A DNA stretch of 60,477 nt from assembly GCA_001510135.1 (NCBI GenBank), contig LFER01000043.1, positions 1-60,477 on the forward strand, written 5' to 3'. Within the stretch, counting starts at the first letter, position 1. Every line of letters starts with the position of its first letter. Positions 1 to 8,227 of this stretch are shown in pieces. The notes below the pieces were generated by a model that saw only the letters and a list, made by a program, of their open reading frames with translations, was not told the DNA's origin and ran no database searches. The position numbers were made by a program, and so were the translations under genes. Origin of the DNA: Alphaproteobacteria bacterium casp-alpha6. GTDB taxonomy: Bacteria; Pseudomonadota; Alphaproteobacteria; Rhodobacterales; Rhodobacteraceae.

Positions 1-8
1 ATGATTTC

Positions 9-82
9 TGGAGCGGGTAGCGGGAATCGAACCCGCGCCTTAAGCTTGGAAGGCTCTTATGATACCATTTCACCATACCCGC
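9..82 (-). tRNA. tRNA-Gly (anticodon TCC)
   Basis: On the minus strand the 7-bp acceptor stem GCGGGTA/TACCCGC closes a full cloverleaf with the T-arm GGTTCGATTCC, and the 3' CCA is encoded in the DNA (positions 11-9). The anticodon loop is CTTCCAA, giving anticodon TCC, which reads GGA/GGG glycine codons. The overall sequence resembles bacterial tRNA-Gly(UCC). Confidence 0.95.
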
Positions 83-622
83 TCATGAGGAAAGGGAATT
101 AGAGGATGCGCTTAAAGGCGTCAAGCAGGAACGCAGAAAAAGCGCAGAAAATTCTTCAATAAGTGATGTGGGCCTACCTTCGGTGGACCGATTGACACGT
201 CAAACCGAACAACGATCACAGGCACCTTATCCACACACCCATATGCTGCCAAAGCCGTTGCGAGACAGATAGATTTAAACCTTGGATATGTTGGACAGAA
301 AATCCCAAGAATCACATTCTAAGAGCGCCTATTTGGTTTGCGGCCTCTATCTCTTCATCCCCCCTAACAGCCGGTTATCGGGACATTATCCATAGTCTGA
401 GTGCACCATATCGTATTGGTTTTGCAGCAATTCTCGAAATCCTTCAGAGCAAACAGAATGAAAAATAGCGTTTTCATCCAATGGATAAAGCGTTGCAGAC
501 TTTTTTAACAATCCGCCAGCTTTATGCCATGTCCTAAAACTACAAAAACTGTTTCAAAAATTGCGTAAAAGTATAATTGTCGTTACTGCTTTATAGTGGC
601 GCCGAATTAAAGTGAGCAAGAC
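83..622. other. 540-base gap, only a promoter candidate seen
   Basis: No convincing gene is visible between tRNA-Gly and the allantoinase fusion. A 64-codon open frame at 121-315 on the minus strand shows no family resemblance or ribosome binding site that I can recognise. A perfect TATAAT at 572-577 could be the -10 of the allantoinase promoter. The -35 (TGTTTC at 550-555, 16-base spacer) is weak. No repeat, RNA gene or terminator was recognised. Confidence 0.5.
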
Positions 623-2032
623 ATGCGTTATATACGGGACATGAGGGGTTTTGGTCCAAACCCGCCAAAGGCGAATTGGCCCAATAAAGCAAAAATTGCG
701 ATACAAATCGTCCTCAATTACGAAGAAGGTGGCGAAAATTGCATTCTGCATGGCGATGTGGCATCCGAGGCCTTTCTTTCAGAAATCGTCGGCGCCGCGG
801 CCTGGCCCGACCAACGCCACTGGAATATGGAAAGCATATACGAATACGGGGCACGCGCAGGGTTCTGGCGGCTTTTTCGTCTATTTCAAGACCACAAGAT
901 CCCTGTCACCGTCTTTGGGGTTGCCACAGCCCTTGCGCGCAGCCCTGAGCAAGTCGCAGCCATGCTGTCGGAAAATTGGGAAATTGCGAGCCACGGCCTA
1001 AAGTGGATCGAACACAAAGACATGCCTGTCGAAGAAGAAGCGGCCCAAATAAAAGAAGCCATCCGGCTCCATACGGAAGTCACGGGGGCGCGACCGCAAG
1101 GCTGGTACACCGGCAGATGTTCTGTCAACACAGTCCCCCTTGTCGCCCAAGAAGGTGGCTTTTCCTACATTTCTGACAGTTATGCAGATGACCTGCCCTA
1201 TTGGGTTGAAATCGGCGGGCAGGATCAATTGATCGTACCCTATACACTGGATGCCAACGACATGCGCTTTGCAACGCCGCAAGGGTTTAACACGGGAGAT
1301 CATTTTTTCAGCTACCTGAAAGACAGTTTTGATGCGCTCTATGCCGAAGGAACAAAGGGCGAGGCAAAAATGATGTCCATCGGGCTTCATTGTCGCCTTA
1401 TTGGACGCCCTGGGCGCGTTATGGGGCTCCAACGCTTTATCGAATATGCGCAATCACATGCTGATGTCTGGTTTGCACGTCGCGTCGATATTGCCGAACA
1501 CTGGCGCCAAACACATCCACCCGTCAGCCTAGAGCGCCCGTCCCAGATGAACAAAGCACGCTTTGTTGAGCTTTACGGAAGCATCTTTGAACATTCCTCT
1601 TGGATTGCAGAGGCCGCGCATGATCTTGAACTTGGCCCAGCCCACGATAGCGCTGTGGGAGTGCATAATGCTTTGACCCGTGTGTTCCGCTCCGCTTCCG
1701 AAGAAAAGCGCCTTGAGGTACTGCGCGCCCATCCTGATTTGGCGGGAAAACTTGCACAGGCTGCGCGTCTGACAGAAGCATCGAGCCATGAACAGGCCTC
1801 TGCGGGGCTTGACGCGCTCACTGATGGCGAGTGCAATGAATTTGAATCCCTGAACAGCGCCTATGTGGCAAAGCATGGGTTTCCCTTTATCATTGCCGTG
1901 CGCGACCACACTAAGGCCGAGATTCTCAAAGCTTTCCAAAGCCGCATTGACAACGAAACCGCAATCGAAATCGACACTGCCTGCAAGCAGGTTGAACGTA
2001 TTGCTGAACTTCGCCTGAAAGATCTTTTCTGA
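623..2032 (+). CDS. puuE: bifunctional allantoinase (PuuE-type) / OHCU decarboxylase
   Basis: Residues 1 to about 300 form a polysaccharide-deacetylase-like allantoinase of the PuuE type (IVLNYEEGGE near residue 30, ASHGLKWIEH near 122, GWYTGRCS near 160), which hydrolyses allantoin to allantoate. Residues about 305-469 form 2-oxo-4-hydroxy-4-carboxy-5-ureidoimidazoline (OHCU) decarboxylase, recognisable by HPDLAGK at 370-376 with its catalytic His and by SSHEQASAGLD and HGFPFIIAVR. The two activities are consecutive in urate breakdown: OHCU is decarboxylated to S-allantoin, which the N-terminal half then opens. The stop overlaps the start of the next gene (TGATG), so the two are translationally coupled. 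Urate oxidase, HIU hydrolase and allantoicase are not in this window. Cytoplasmic; no signal peptide seen. Confidence 0.9.
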   Translation: MRYIRDMRGFGPNPPKANWPNKAKIAIQIVLNYEEGGENCILHGDVASEAFLSEIVGAAAWPDQRHWNMESIYEYGARAGFWRLFRLFQDHKIPVTVFGVATALARSPEQVAAMLSENWEIASHGLKWIEHKDMPVEEEAAQIKEAIRLHTEVTGARPQGWYTGRCSVNTVPLVAQEGGFSYISDSYADDLPYWVEIGGQDQLIVPYTLDANDMRFATPQGFNTGDHFFSYLKDSFDALYAEGTKGEAKMMSIGLHCRLIGRPGRVMGLQRFIEYAQSHADVWFARRVDIAEHWRQTHPPVSLERPSQMNKARFVELYGSIFEHSSWIAEAAHDLELGPAHDSAVGVHNALTRVFRSASEEKRLEVLRAHPDLAGKLAQAARLTEASSHEQASAGLDALTDGECNEFESLNSAYVAKHGFPFIIAVRDHTKAEILKAFQSRIDNETAIEIDTACKQVERIAELRLKDLF

Positions 2033-2514
2033 TGCAAGAGATTAAAATTCGACCTCTCACCAAAGAGGATTTTGCGCCTTTCGGCGATCTTCTCGATATT
2101 TCGGGTGAGCCCGATAAAATCATCAACCAAGGCAATTGCGGACGTTATCATAACCGCGCGGGGTTGGATTTTATTGATGGGGCCGCGGGGATCAGTCTTT
2201 TTGACGCCAAACCACGCGCATTGCCCTATGAGCTTGAGATGATGGAGCGCCATCCGCTTGGCTCCCAAGCTTTTATCCCGATGAATTATGCACCATTTCT
2301 CATCATCGCAGCACTGGACAATGGCGGCACACCCGGCCTTCCAATGGCGTTTCTTAGCACATCCGGACAGGCGATTAATTTTCATCGTAATGTCTGGCAT
2401 GGAGTTTTGACCCCGCTTCATGGCCCGGGGCTTTTTGCCGTTGTGGACCGAATTGGAGAGAGGGCCAACCTCGAAGAAGTGTTTTTTGATACACCTTATT
2501 TGGTTGTGTCCTAG
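2032..2514 (+). CDS. allA: ureidoglycolate lyase
   Basis: This 160-residue protein matches the AllA family in length and pattern (start IRPLTKEDFAPFGD, the NQGNCGRYHNRA segment, the FIPMNYAPFLIIA strand, FHRNVWHGVLTP). AllA cleaves ureidoglycolate to glyoxylate and urea in the cytoplasm, the last step of ureide use. Its start codon shares one base with the stop of the upstream fusion gene, so the two are almost certainly one operon. The His residues of the FHRNVWH motif fit the family's cupin-like active site. The window does not contain the enzyme that makes ureidoglycolate (allantoicase or the allantoate amidohydrolase route). Confidence 0.9.
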   Translation: MQEIKIRPLTKEDFAPFGDLLDISGEPDKIINQGNCGRYHNRAGLDFIDGAAGISLFDAKPRALPYELEMMERHPLGSQAFIPMNYAPFLIIAALDNGGTPGLPMAFLSTSGQAINFHRNVWHGVLTPLHGPGLFAVVDRIGERANLEEVFFDTPYLVVS

Positions 2515-2583
2515 CTCACGGCGCCTGACGGAAACAAACGGGCGATTTAAATGCTTGATTTAGGATGATTTCGTGCCAAGATC

Positions 2584-2937
2584 ATGGGTATGAATACATT
2601 CACTCCTTTTCCGTCACAAAATTCGTCTGCGCTCCCTCAGACAGTGTTCTATCAACGGTCCGAACTGAACATTATCCTGTCCCTTTACGGACGGATGGTG
2701 GCGGCAGGTGAATGGCGCGATTACGGGATTTCTTCGCTGCGTGATGTAGCGATTTTTTCAGTATTTCGCCGCACCGCTGAACAACCGCTTTACCGCATCG
2801 AAAAACGTCCAAAACTTCGCAATAAGCAGGGCGAATATGCAGTCATTGGAATGGATGGACAGATCTTGAAACGCGGTCATGATCTGAAAACTGTTTTACG
2901 CGTATTGGAACGCAAATTGATCCGTGTCGTCAGGTGA
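2584..2937 (+). CDS. DUF2794 family protein
   Basis: A 117-residue protein with the conserved pattern of DUF2794: VFYQRSELNIILSLYGRMVAAG, then WRDYGI, then FRRTAEQPLYRIEKRP and a terminal VLRVLERKLIRVVR. The family is small, cytoplasmic, largely alphaproteobacterial and of unknown function. A second in-frame ATG lies two codons in (2590). The 3' end overlaps the next gene by 14 bases, which suggests coupled expression with the carnitine-dehydrogenase-like enzyme, but that partner gives no clear hint of role. Confidence 0.85.
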   Translation: MGMNTFTPFPSQNSSALPQTVFYQRSELNIILSLYGRMVAAGEWRDYGISSLRDVAIFSVFRRTAEQPLYRIEKRPKLRNKQGEYAVIGMDGQILKRGHDLKTVLRVLERKLIRVVR

Positions 2938-3883
2938 TCAGTTGACGCAACTGACCGTCACCATATTGGGCGCAGGGACCATTGGGGCAAGTTGGGCTGC
3001 GCTGTTTCTCAGTCATGGGGCAAAAGTCGCGGTCTATGATCCAAATGAAAACGCGCTTTTGAAAATCACAACATATTTAGAACAGGCATGGAAAGATCTC
3101 GCAACCTTGACACAAGGGCTTTCGGAGCTGCCATGGGAAAATCTAACCTTAACCCAAAACTTGAAATTAGCTTGTCAAGATGCTGATTGGGTTCAAGAAA
3201 ATTCACCTGACAGATTAGAGATCAAACATAAGCTCTTGTCTGATCTTGAAGACGTCCTTGCAAAAGATATCCCCATTGCTTCTTCCACAACCGCGCTGAT
3301 GGCCAGCGATATTCAGGCGCATATGACCCATCCTGAACGCTTTCTTGTAGGCCATCCGTTCAATCCTCCCCATCTCATCCCCCTGGTCGAAGTGGTGGCG
3401 GGCAAAAAAACTGACCCCGATTTACCCCAACGGGCCAAGGCTTTTTATGAGAGTGTTGGCAAAGAGGTGGTCATCCCAAAACGCGAAGCCACAGGCCATA
3501 TTGCCAATCGTCTCAACGCAGCGCTTTATCGCGAAGTGGTCCATATGGTGGCTACTGGAATTGCAACTGTCGAAGACATTGACCGCGCCATGGTCCACGG
3601 CCCCGGACTTCGCTGGGCGTTTTTCGGACCAAATCTTGTCTATCATCTAGGCGGCGGGGATGGCGGCTATCCCGATTACCTTGACCATCTTGGCCCCTCA
3701 CAAGAAGCCCGCTGGAAAGACCTCGGCGAAGCGGAATTGAACGGGGAGACCAAAGAAAAACTCATTAAAGGTCTTATGGAAACGCTCGGCGACACATCCA
3801 TGAGCAAACTTAAAGACAAACGGGACGCAGCATTGATCCGATTACTGAAGCTGAAGAAAGACCTGGAAAGACCACCAACCTAG
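2924..3883 (+). CDS. 3-hydroxyacyl-CoA dehydrogenase family, carnitine 3-dehydrogenase-like
   Basis: An N-terminal Rossmann fold is marked by GAGTIG (16-21). GHPFNPP at 143-149 carries the family's catalytic His. ENSPDRLEIKHKL and HGPGLRWAFFGPNLVYHL resemble the carnitine 3-dehydrogenase branch, which oxidises L-carnitine to 3-dehydrocarnitine with NAD+, more than fatty-acid 3-hydroxyacyl-CoA dehydrogenases. The length (319) equals single-domain carnitine dehydrogenases, and no fused thioesterase is present. The chosen GTG start lies 14 bases inside DUF2794; a TTG at 2942 is a possible alternative. The usual partners (betainyl-CoA thiolase, thioesterase) are not adjacent. A link to the betaine cluster near 12-18 kb is plausible because carnitine can be degraded to glycine betaine. 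The exact substrate is uncertain; an L-gulonate dehydrogenase-like role is the main alternative. Confidence 0.65.
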   Translation: MSSGDQLTQLTVTILGAGTIGASWAALFLSHGAKVAVYDPNENALLKITTYLEQAWKDLATLTQGLSELPWENLTLTQNLKLACQDADWVQENSPDRLEIKHKLLSDLEDVLAKDIPIASSTTALMASDIQAHMTHPERFLVGHPFNPPHLIPLVEVVAGKKTDPDLPQRAKAFYESVGKEVVIPKREATGHIANRLNAALYREVVHMVATGIATVEDIDRAMVHGPGLRWAFFGPNLVYHLGGGDGGYPDYLDHLGPSQEARWKDLGEAELNGETKEKLIKGLMETLGDTSMSKLKDKRDAALIRLLKLKKDLERPPT

Positions 3884-3898
3884 GATGTCAGGATGACT

Positions 3899-4480
3899 TT
3901 AGATTGCATTAAGATCGGTCAGCCTTTCCAGAAAATTATCAACAATTGGCTCAAAACAGGGACTGCTGTCTGGTGCAGCAAAAAGGTGATGATACAATAA
4001 AGGTCCCAATAACGAAGCGGTGATGAAGGTTTTATCCTCATAAACGTAATTGTAACGCTCTAGAATAACGAGAAACCCCTCAAGCAAGATCTCATGCGTT
4101 TTCCGATGAATAAGGGCCATTTTTTCGCTGCGATGACGCTGGAGCGCAGCGTTCAAAATGATGTCCCCCAATGCGCTGTTTGTCAGGTGGTCGGCATGCA
4201 TTTTCATCTGGGCGATCAAATCTGTACGAAGATCCGCGCCTTTTGACGCAATGTAAGGAGTCGGATCACAGATCTCAAATATATCTACGATCAGATCGTC
4301 GATGGTAGGCCAGTGGCGGTATATCGTACCCCGAGCGATCCCAGTGTCTTGAGCCAAACAAAGATGGGTCACCGTTCCCCACCCTTGGGTGAAAAGGATA
4401 CGTGCGCCTGCATCCAAAATACGCCGCTTGGTTTTTGCAACGCGGGCGTCCTCGGGGGATGAATCATCTTGGCAAGTCAT
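3899..4480 (-). CDS. TetR family transcriptional regulator
   Basis: The N-terminal helix-turn-helix is typical of TetR proteins (RRILDAGARILFTQGWG, then IARGTIYRHWPTIDDLI), followed by a helical C-terminal ligand domain; about 193 residues from the chosen start. The frame stays open to 4558, but the upstream 26 codons lack TetR features and would run into the operator-like palindrome, so the ATG at 4480 is preferred. The gene diverges from a small membrane protein, and a palindrome lies between them, so it probably represses that gene and possibly itself. The ligand is unknown. The 3' end converges with the carnitine-dehydrogenase-like gene 15 bases away. Confidence 0.85.
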   Translation of the reverse strand: MTCQDDSSPEDARVAKTKRRILDAGARILFTQGWGTVTHLCLAQDTGIARGTIYRHWPTIDDLIVDIFEICDPTPYIASKGADLRTDLIAQMKMHADHLTNSALGDIILNAALQRHRSEKMALIHRKTHEILLEGFLVILERYNYVYEDKTFITASLLGPLLYHHLFAAPDSSPCFEPIVDNFLERLTDLNAI

Positions 4481-4521
4481 GGCACCATTTAACGCCAAAG
4501 ATCGACTTTTCACAAAATATC

Positions 4522-4569
4522 TTGACGATCTGGAATCTATTCTCCATTTATAGGACACGGTGTCTTATA
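4522..4569 (+). promoter_or_regulatory. promoter with TetR-type operator palindrome
   Basis: A TTGACG -35 (4522-4527) is followed by -10-like sequence within 4546-4552. Overlapping and following it is a 21-base near-perfect palindrome, TATAGGACAC-G-GTGTCTTATA (4549-4569): ten-base arms with one mismatched pair. A palindrome between a TetR gene and its divergent neighbour, covering the -10 and start site, is the usual arrangement for a TetR operator. Binding itself is inferred. Confidence 0.7.
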
Positions 4570-4583
4570 AAGGAATTCAATCA

Positions 4584-4940
4584 ATGTTTACATGGATCAT
4601 TGGAATCGCAATTGCGGCTTGGATAGGGGCTATGGGAATTGGTGCCTTGATGCGCACAGCCTCGGCCCAAGCGTGGTTTGGTGATATGTTAAAGCAAAGC
4701 CCGAATTTGATGAAAATTCAGGGAATTGGATTTGCTTTCATTGCACTCATCATTTTGATGAACCTGATTTTCCCAGCCGTTGTCGCGGCTCAGACTATAA
4801 AATGGGCGCTTGTTGGCGTGATTGCCTCCCAACTTTCTACGCTCTTCATGCAGTTACGCGGCGGCGTTTCTAGAAAAGCAATGCTCGGTCCCATTGTGCT
4901 TTTGATTGTGACGGCGGTGTTTTGGAGTATTTTGGAATAA
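4584..4940 (+). CDS. small integral membrane protein, TetR-regulated
   Basis: 118 residues with about four hydrophobic segments: residues 1-22 (WIIGIAIAAWIGAMGIGALM), about 47-70, about 73-90 and the C-terminal IVLLIVTAVFWSIL. The chosen ATG has a good AAGGAA ribosome binding site ending nine bases upstream; the GTG at 4560 lies inside the operator palindrome and is rejected. I do not recognise a characterised family. Its position directly behind a TetR operator suggests an inducible envelope protein, but no substrate or partner can be named. Confidence 0.75.
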   Translation: MFTWIIGIAIAAWIGAMGIGALMRTASAQAWFGDMLKQSPNLMKIQGIGFAFIALIILMNLIFPAVVAAQTIKWALVGVIASQLSTLFMQLRGGVSRKAMLGPIVLLIVTAVFWSILE

Positions 4941-5263
4941 CCCTTTCCTTTGGGCTTGGCTCCGTCGCAAAGATCGTTTGAAACACGATACAATTAACCC
5001 ACCCAATGAAACCATGATGAGCGCAATTGGGCTTACTCCTTTGGCCACAAAGATTTAGTAGGTGACAAGGATCTGCCGGCGGTGCGGCTGCCCCCTTATT
5101 TTATTGCTATGGATGGCAGTGCTGATGTGTTACTTGCCGCCTGATTTCACTGTGTTTTACCGCACAGCGGCAATATAGGTTTGATCGCAAAATGATTGCC
5201 TTTGAAAAGGTAGGTTAAATTTTTGATGATAAATTGATGACTGCGCTGAGACATTCTTTCTCA
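4941..5263. other. gap upstream of dnaE2
   Basis: No gene was recognised between the small membrane protein and the dnaE2 promoter. A long minus-strand open frame (5157-5669) mostly overlaps dnaE2 antisense and is not credible. The right end merges into the AT-rich SOS promoter described separately. No terminator hairpin with a T-run was found after 4940. Confidence 0.5.
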
Positions 5264-5293
5264 TTGAAAAAGAACAAAAAGTGAACATATGAT
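5264..5293 (+). promoter_or_regulatory. SOS (LexA) box and promoter of dnaE2
   Basis: GAAC (5272-5275), seven bases, GAAC (5283-5286) is a perfect match to the alphaproteobacterial LexA direct-repeat box (GTTC-N7-GTTC on the other strand). It sits between a TTGAAA -35 (5264-5269) and a TATGAT -10 (5288-5293, 18-base spacer), so LexA would occlude RNA polymerase. The -10 ends five bases before the ATG at 5299, which puts the transcription start at or next to the start codon. Confidence 0.85.
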
Positions 5294-5298
5294 ATTTT

Positions 5299-8217
5299 AT
5301 GTTTGTCGAACTCTCTGCCACATCAAATTTTACTTTTCTGACCGGGGCCTCACACCCCGAAGAATATATGGCACGCGCAGCCCTTCTTGGTCTGCCGGCC
5401 TTGGCTATCGCGGATGAAAACTCTGTCGCAGGGATCGTGCGTGCCCATAGCGAGGTGCAAAAAATAAACCGTCTGGTGGCAGAAGCCTCAAAGGCCGAAC
5501 GCTTTGGTCCCCCAAAACCGGCGCATCTTCCGACACCCCCCTCAGCACAAATCTTGAACGTGCCGCGGTTGATCCCTGCCGCCATTTTGCACTTTGAAGA
5601 AGGGATCAGCCTCACCGCCCTGCCCCAAACCCGCCAAGGCTGGGCAAGCCTCTGCCGCCTTCTCAGCAAAGGACGCCTGAGGGCGCGTAAAGGTGCATGT
5701 CACCTACGCGTCGCTGACCTTTTGGATCTGGGCAAAGAGTTGCAGCTTCTGCTGCACCCGCCACAAGCCGTGACGTCAAAGCGCGGCGCGGGTGATTGGG
5801 TGCCACAGGCACGGCGCCTGACGCGCCGCTTTGGACAAAATACGCATCTTTTGATGGCCCCCTCCTATGACGGGCAGGATACGATCCGCTTTGAACAGAT
5901 TGCCAAACTGGGTCAATCGCTCAGCCTTCCTTTGATCGCCAGCGCACGCCCCATCATGCATCAAGCCAGACGTCGGCGTTTGGCAGATGTTCTAACCGCC
6001 ATTCGAACCAGCAAACGTGTCGATCAGCTCGGGCGTGCAGCGCTGGCCAATGCCGAACAGCGCCTGCGCTCTGAAGCAGAGATGCAAACCCTCTTTCACG
6101 CCTACCCGGAGGCGGTAGAGCGCACCGGCGTCTTGGCAGACCGTCTGCAATTTTCTCTGGATGAACTGCGCTATGAATACCCTTCCGAGATCAGCCAAAA
6201 CGAAACCCCGACAGCGCGGTTGCGCCGCCTTGCACAGGCAGGTCTTCGATGGCGCTACCCCCATGGCGCCTCTGAAAAAGTCAAACAGATGCTAGAGCAT
6301 GAACTCACCCTCATTGCCAAGCTGAAATATGAACCCTATTTCCTGACGGTGCGCGATATTGTGCATTTTGCGCGCTCCCGCGATATTCTCTGTCAGGGGC
6401 GCGGTTCTGCGGCCAATTCTGTGGTGTGCTATTGTCTTGGCGTAACCTCTGTCAGCCCCGAGATCGGCACCATGGTCTTTGAACGCTTTGTCTCCGAAGC
6501 GCGCGATGAACCTCCCGATATTGATGTGGACTTTGAACATGAACGGCGCGAAGAGGTCATCCAACATATTTATGAGCGCTACGGACGTCACAGGTCGGGG
6601 CTTTGCGCTACAGTCATCCATTACCGTGGCAAACGTGCTGTGTGCGAAGTCGGCACCGCCATGGGCCTGACCCAAGATACCGTGGCCGCGCTTTCGTCCC
6701 AACTTTGGGGGTTTTCAAGCCGCAGTGGATTAGAAGACCACCGTTTACACGAAATCGGTCTGGATCCAACGGATGCACGGCTGCGCCAAACGCTCGCGCT
6801 GGTGCATGAGGTGATCGGTTTTCCCCGCCATCTCAGCCAACATGTCGGCGGGTTTATCATCACAGAGGGGCGGCTTGATGAATTGGTGCCCATCGAAAAT
6901 GCAACGATGGAGGACCGCACGGTCATCTGTTGGGACAAAGATGACATCGATGCGCTTGGCATTCTCAAAGTGGATGTACTGAGCCTTGGCATGCTCACCT
7001 GTCTGCGCAAAAGCTTTGATCTGATGCGCACCCATCTGGGCCAGGATTACACGCTTGCAAGCCTCCCTCCGGAGGATCCAAAAACTTACGATATGCTCTG
7101 CAAAGCCGATACTGTCGGGGTCTTTCAGGTTGAAAGCCGCGCGCAGATGAATTTCCTGCCCCGCATGAAACCGCGCTGTTTTTATGATCTTGTGATCGAA
7201 GTCGCCATCATCCGTCCCGGCCCCATTCAGGGTGATATGGTCCACCCCTATATCCGGCGGCGCAATAAAGAAGAACCGGTTGATTTTCCCTCTGATGCCT
7301 TGGGGGAAGTCCTTGGCAAAACACTTGGCGTGCCGCTGTTTCAGGAACAGGCCATGCAAATTGCCATCATCGGCGCGGGATTTACCCCTGATGAGGCGGA
7401 TCGCCTGCGCCGCTCTCTGGCGACGTTCAAAAAACACGGCAATGTGAGCGAATTCAAAAACCGCTTCCTCAGCGGTATGCAAAAAAACGGCTATGATCTG
7501 GATTTTGCAGAACGGTGTTTTTCCCAGATCGAAGGGTTTGGATCTTACGGCTTTCCCGAAAGCCACGCGGCAAGCTTTGCCTTTCTGGTCTATGCAAGCG
7601 CTTGGATCAAATGCCACCATCCGGGGATTTTCGCCTGCGCGCTTTTGAATTCCCAGCCAATGGGATTTTACGCCCCTGCCCAAATTGTGCGCGATGCCAG
7701 AGAGCACGGGGTTGAGGTGCGCGCTGTGTCCATAAACGACAGCTATTGGGACAATACGATGGAACCTGACGGGCGTGGGGGGCTTGCGCTGCGGTTGGGA
7801 TTTCGCCAGATCAAAGGCCTTCGCGAAGAGGACGCGGTGTGGATCACAGCGGCGCGGGGCAACGGATATCTCTCGGTGGAAGATGTCTGGCGGCGCGCAG
7901 GCACACCCCCTGTGGTGCTCACCCGATTGGCAGAGGCAGATGTTTTTGCCCCCCTGCGCCTGAAGCGACGCGACGCGCTCTGGCAGGCAAAGGCCATCAC
8001 CGCCGAGAGACCGCTGCCTCTTTTTGCAGGCGATATGGACGGCGAAGGGTTACATGAACCCGCAGCCCATCTGCCCGTGATGAGCCTTGGCGAAGAGGTG
8101 GTCGAAGACTATGTCGCACTGCGCCTTAGCCTACGCGCTCACCCCGTCGCACTCCTGAGGCCCATTCTGACACCGGAGACCCCCATGAAATCTCATCACT
8201 CAAGCTGGCTACTATAA
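5299..8217 (+). CDS. dnaE2: error-prone DNA polymerase DnaE2 (ImuC), C-terminally truncated
   Basis: 972 residues. The N-terminal PHP domain begins with FTFLTGASHPEEY. The polymerase core has the catalytic Asp pair in PDIDVDFEHERRE (D407, D409) and a third Asp in LKVDVLSLG (D559), matching the three carboxylates of C-family polymerases. Sequence resemblance is to DnaE2 rather than replicative DnaE1. DnaE2 proteins are usually about 1030-1090 residues. This one follows the family through SLRAHPVALLRP and then ends after about 17 unrelated residues, so the C-terminal OB-fold region is missing. The gene has a LexA box and no Shine-Dalgarno sequence. The usual partners imuA and imuB are not adjacent. 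DnaE2 normally performs damage-induced translesion synthesis. Whether the truncated form still works is open. Confidence 0.92.
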   Translation: MFVELSATSNFTFLTGASHPEEYMARAALLGLPALAIADENSVAGIVRAHSEVQKINRLVAEASKAERFGPPKPAHLPTPPSAQILNVPRLIPAAILHFEEGISLTALPQTRQGWASLCRLLSKGRLRARKGACHLRVADLLDLGKELQLLLHPPQAVTSKRGAGDWVPQARRLTRRFGQNTHLLMAPSYDGQDTIRFEQIAKLGQSLSLPLIASARPIMHQARRRRLADVLTAIRTSKRVDQLGRAALANAEQRLRSEAEMQTLFHAYPEAVERTGVLADRLQFSLDELRYEYPSEISQNETPTARLRRLAQAGLRWRYPHGASEKVKQMLEHELTLIAKLKYEPYFLTVRDIVHFARSRDILCQGRGSAANSVVCYCLGVTSVSPEIGTMVFERFVSEARDEPPDIDVDFEHERREEVIQHIYERYGRHRSGLCATVIHYRGKRAVCEVGTAMGLTQDTVAALSSQLWGFSSRSGLEDHRLHEIGLDPTDARLRQTLALVHEVIGFPRHLSQHVGGFIITEGRLDELVPIENATMEDRTVICWDKDDIDALGILKVDVLSLGMLTCLRKSFDLMRTHLGQDYTLASLPPEDPKTYDMLCKADTVGVFQVESRAQMNFLPRMKPRCFYDLVIEVAIIRPGPIQGDMVHPYIRRRNKEEPVDFPSDALGEVLGKTLGVPLFQEQAMQIAIIGAGFTPDEADRLRRSLATFKKHGNVSEFKNRFLSGMQKNGYDLDFAERCFSQIEGFGSYGFPESHAASFAFLVYASAWIKCHHPGIFACALLNSQPMGFYAPAQIVRDAREHGVEVRAVSINDSYWDNTMEPDGRGGLALRLGFRQIKGLREEDAVWITAARGNGYLSVEDVWRRAGTPPVVLTRLAEADVFAPLRLKRRDALWQAKAITAERPLPLFAGDMDGEGLHEPAAHLPVMSLGEEVVEDYVALRLSLRAHPVALLRPILTPETPMKSHHSSWLL

Positions 8218-8227
8218 GATGATTTGC

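Noticed and set aside
121..315. 64-codon minus-strand frame after tRNA-Gly
   Set aside because: No ribosome binding site, homology or operon support; left as unassigned DNA.
4480..4558. Longer TetR start at 4558
   Set aside because: The extra 26 residues have no TetR features and the start codon falls inside the operator palindrome.
6745..7707. Long minus-strand open frame of 320 codons inside dnaE2
   Set aside because: It is fully antisense to a clear polymerase core and shows no family resemblance. Codon bias of the sense gene explains the open frame.
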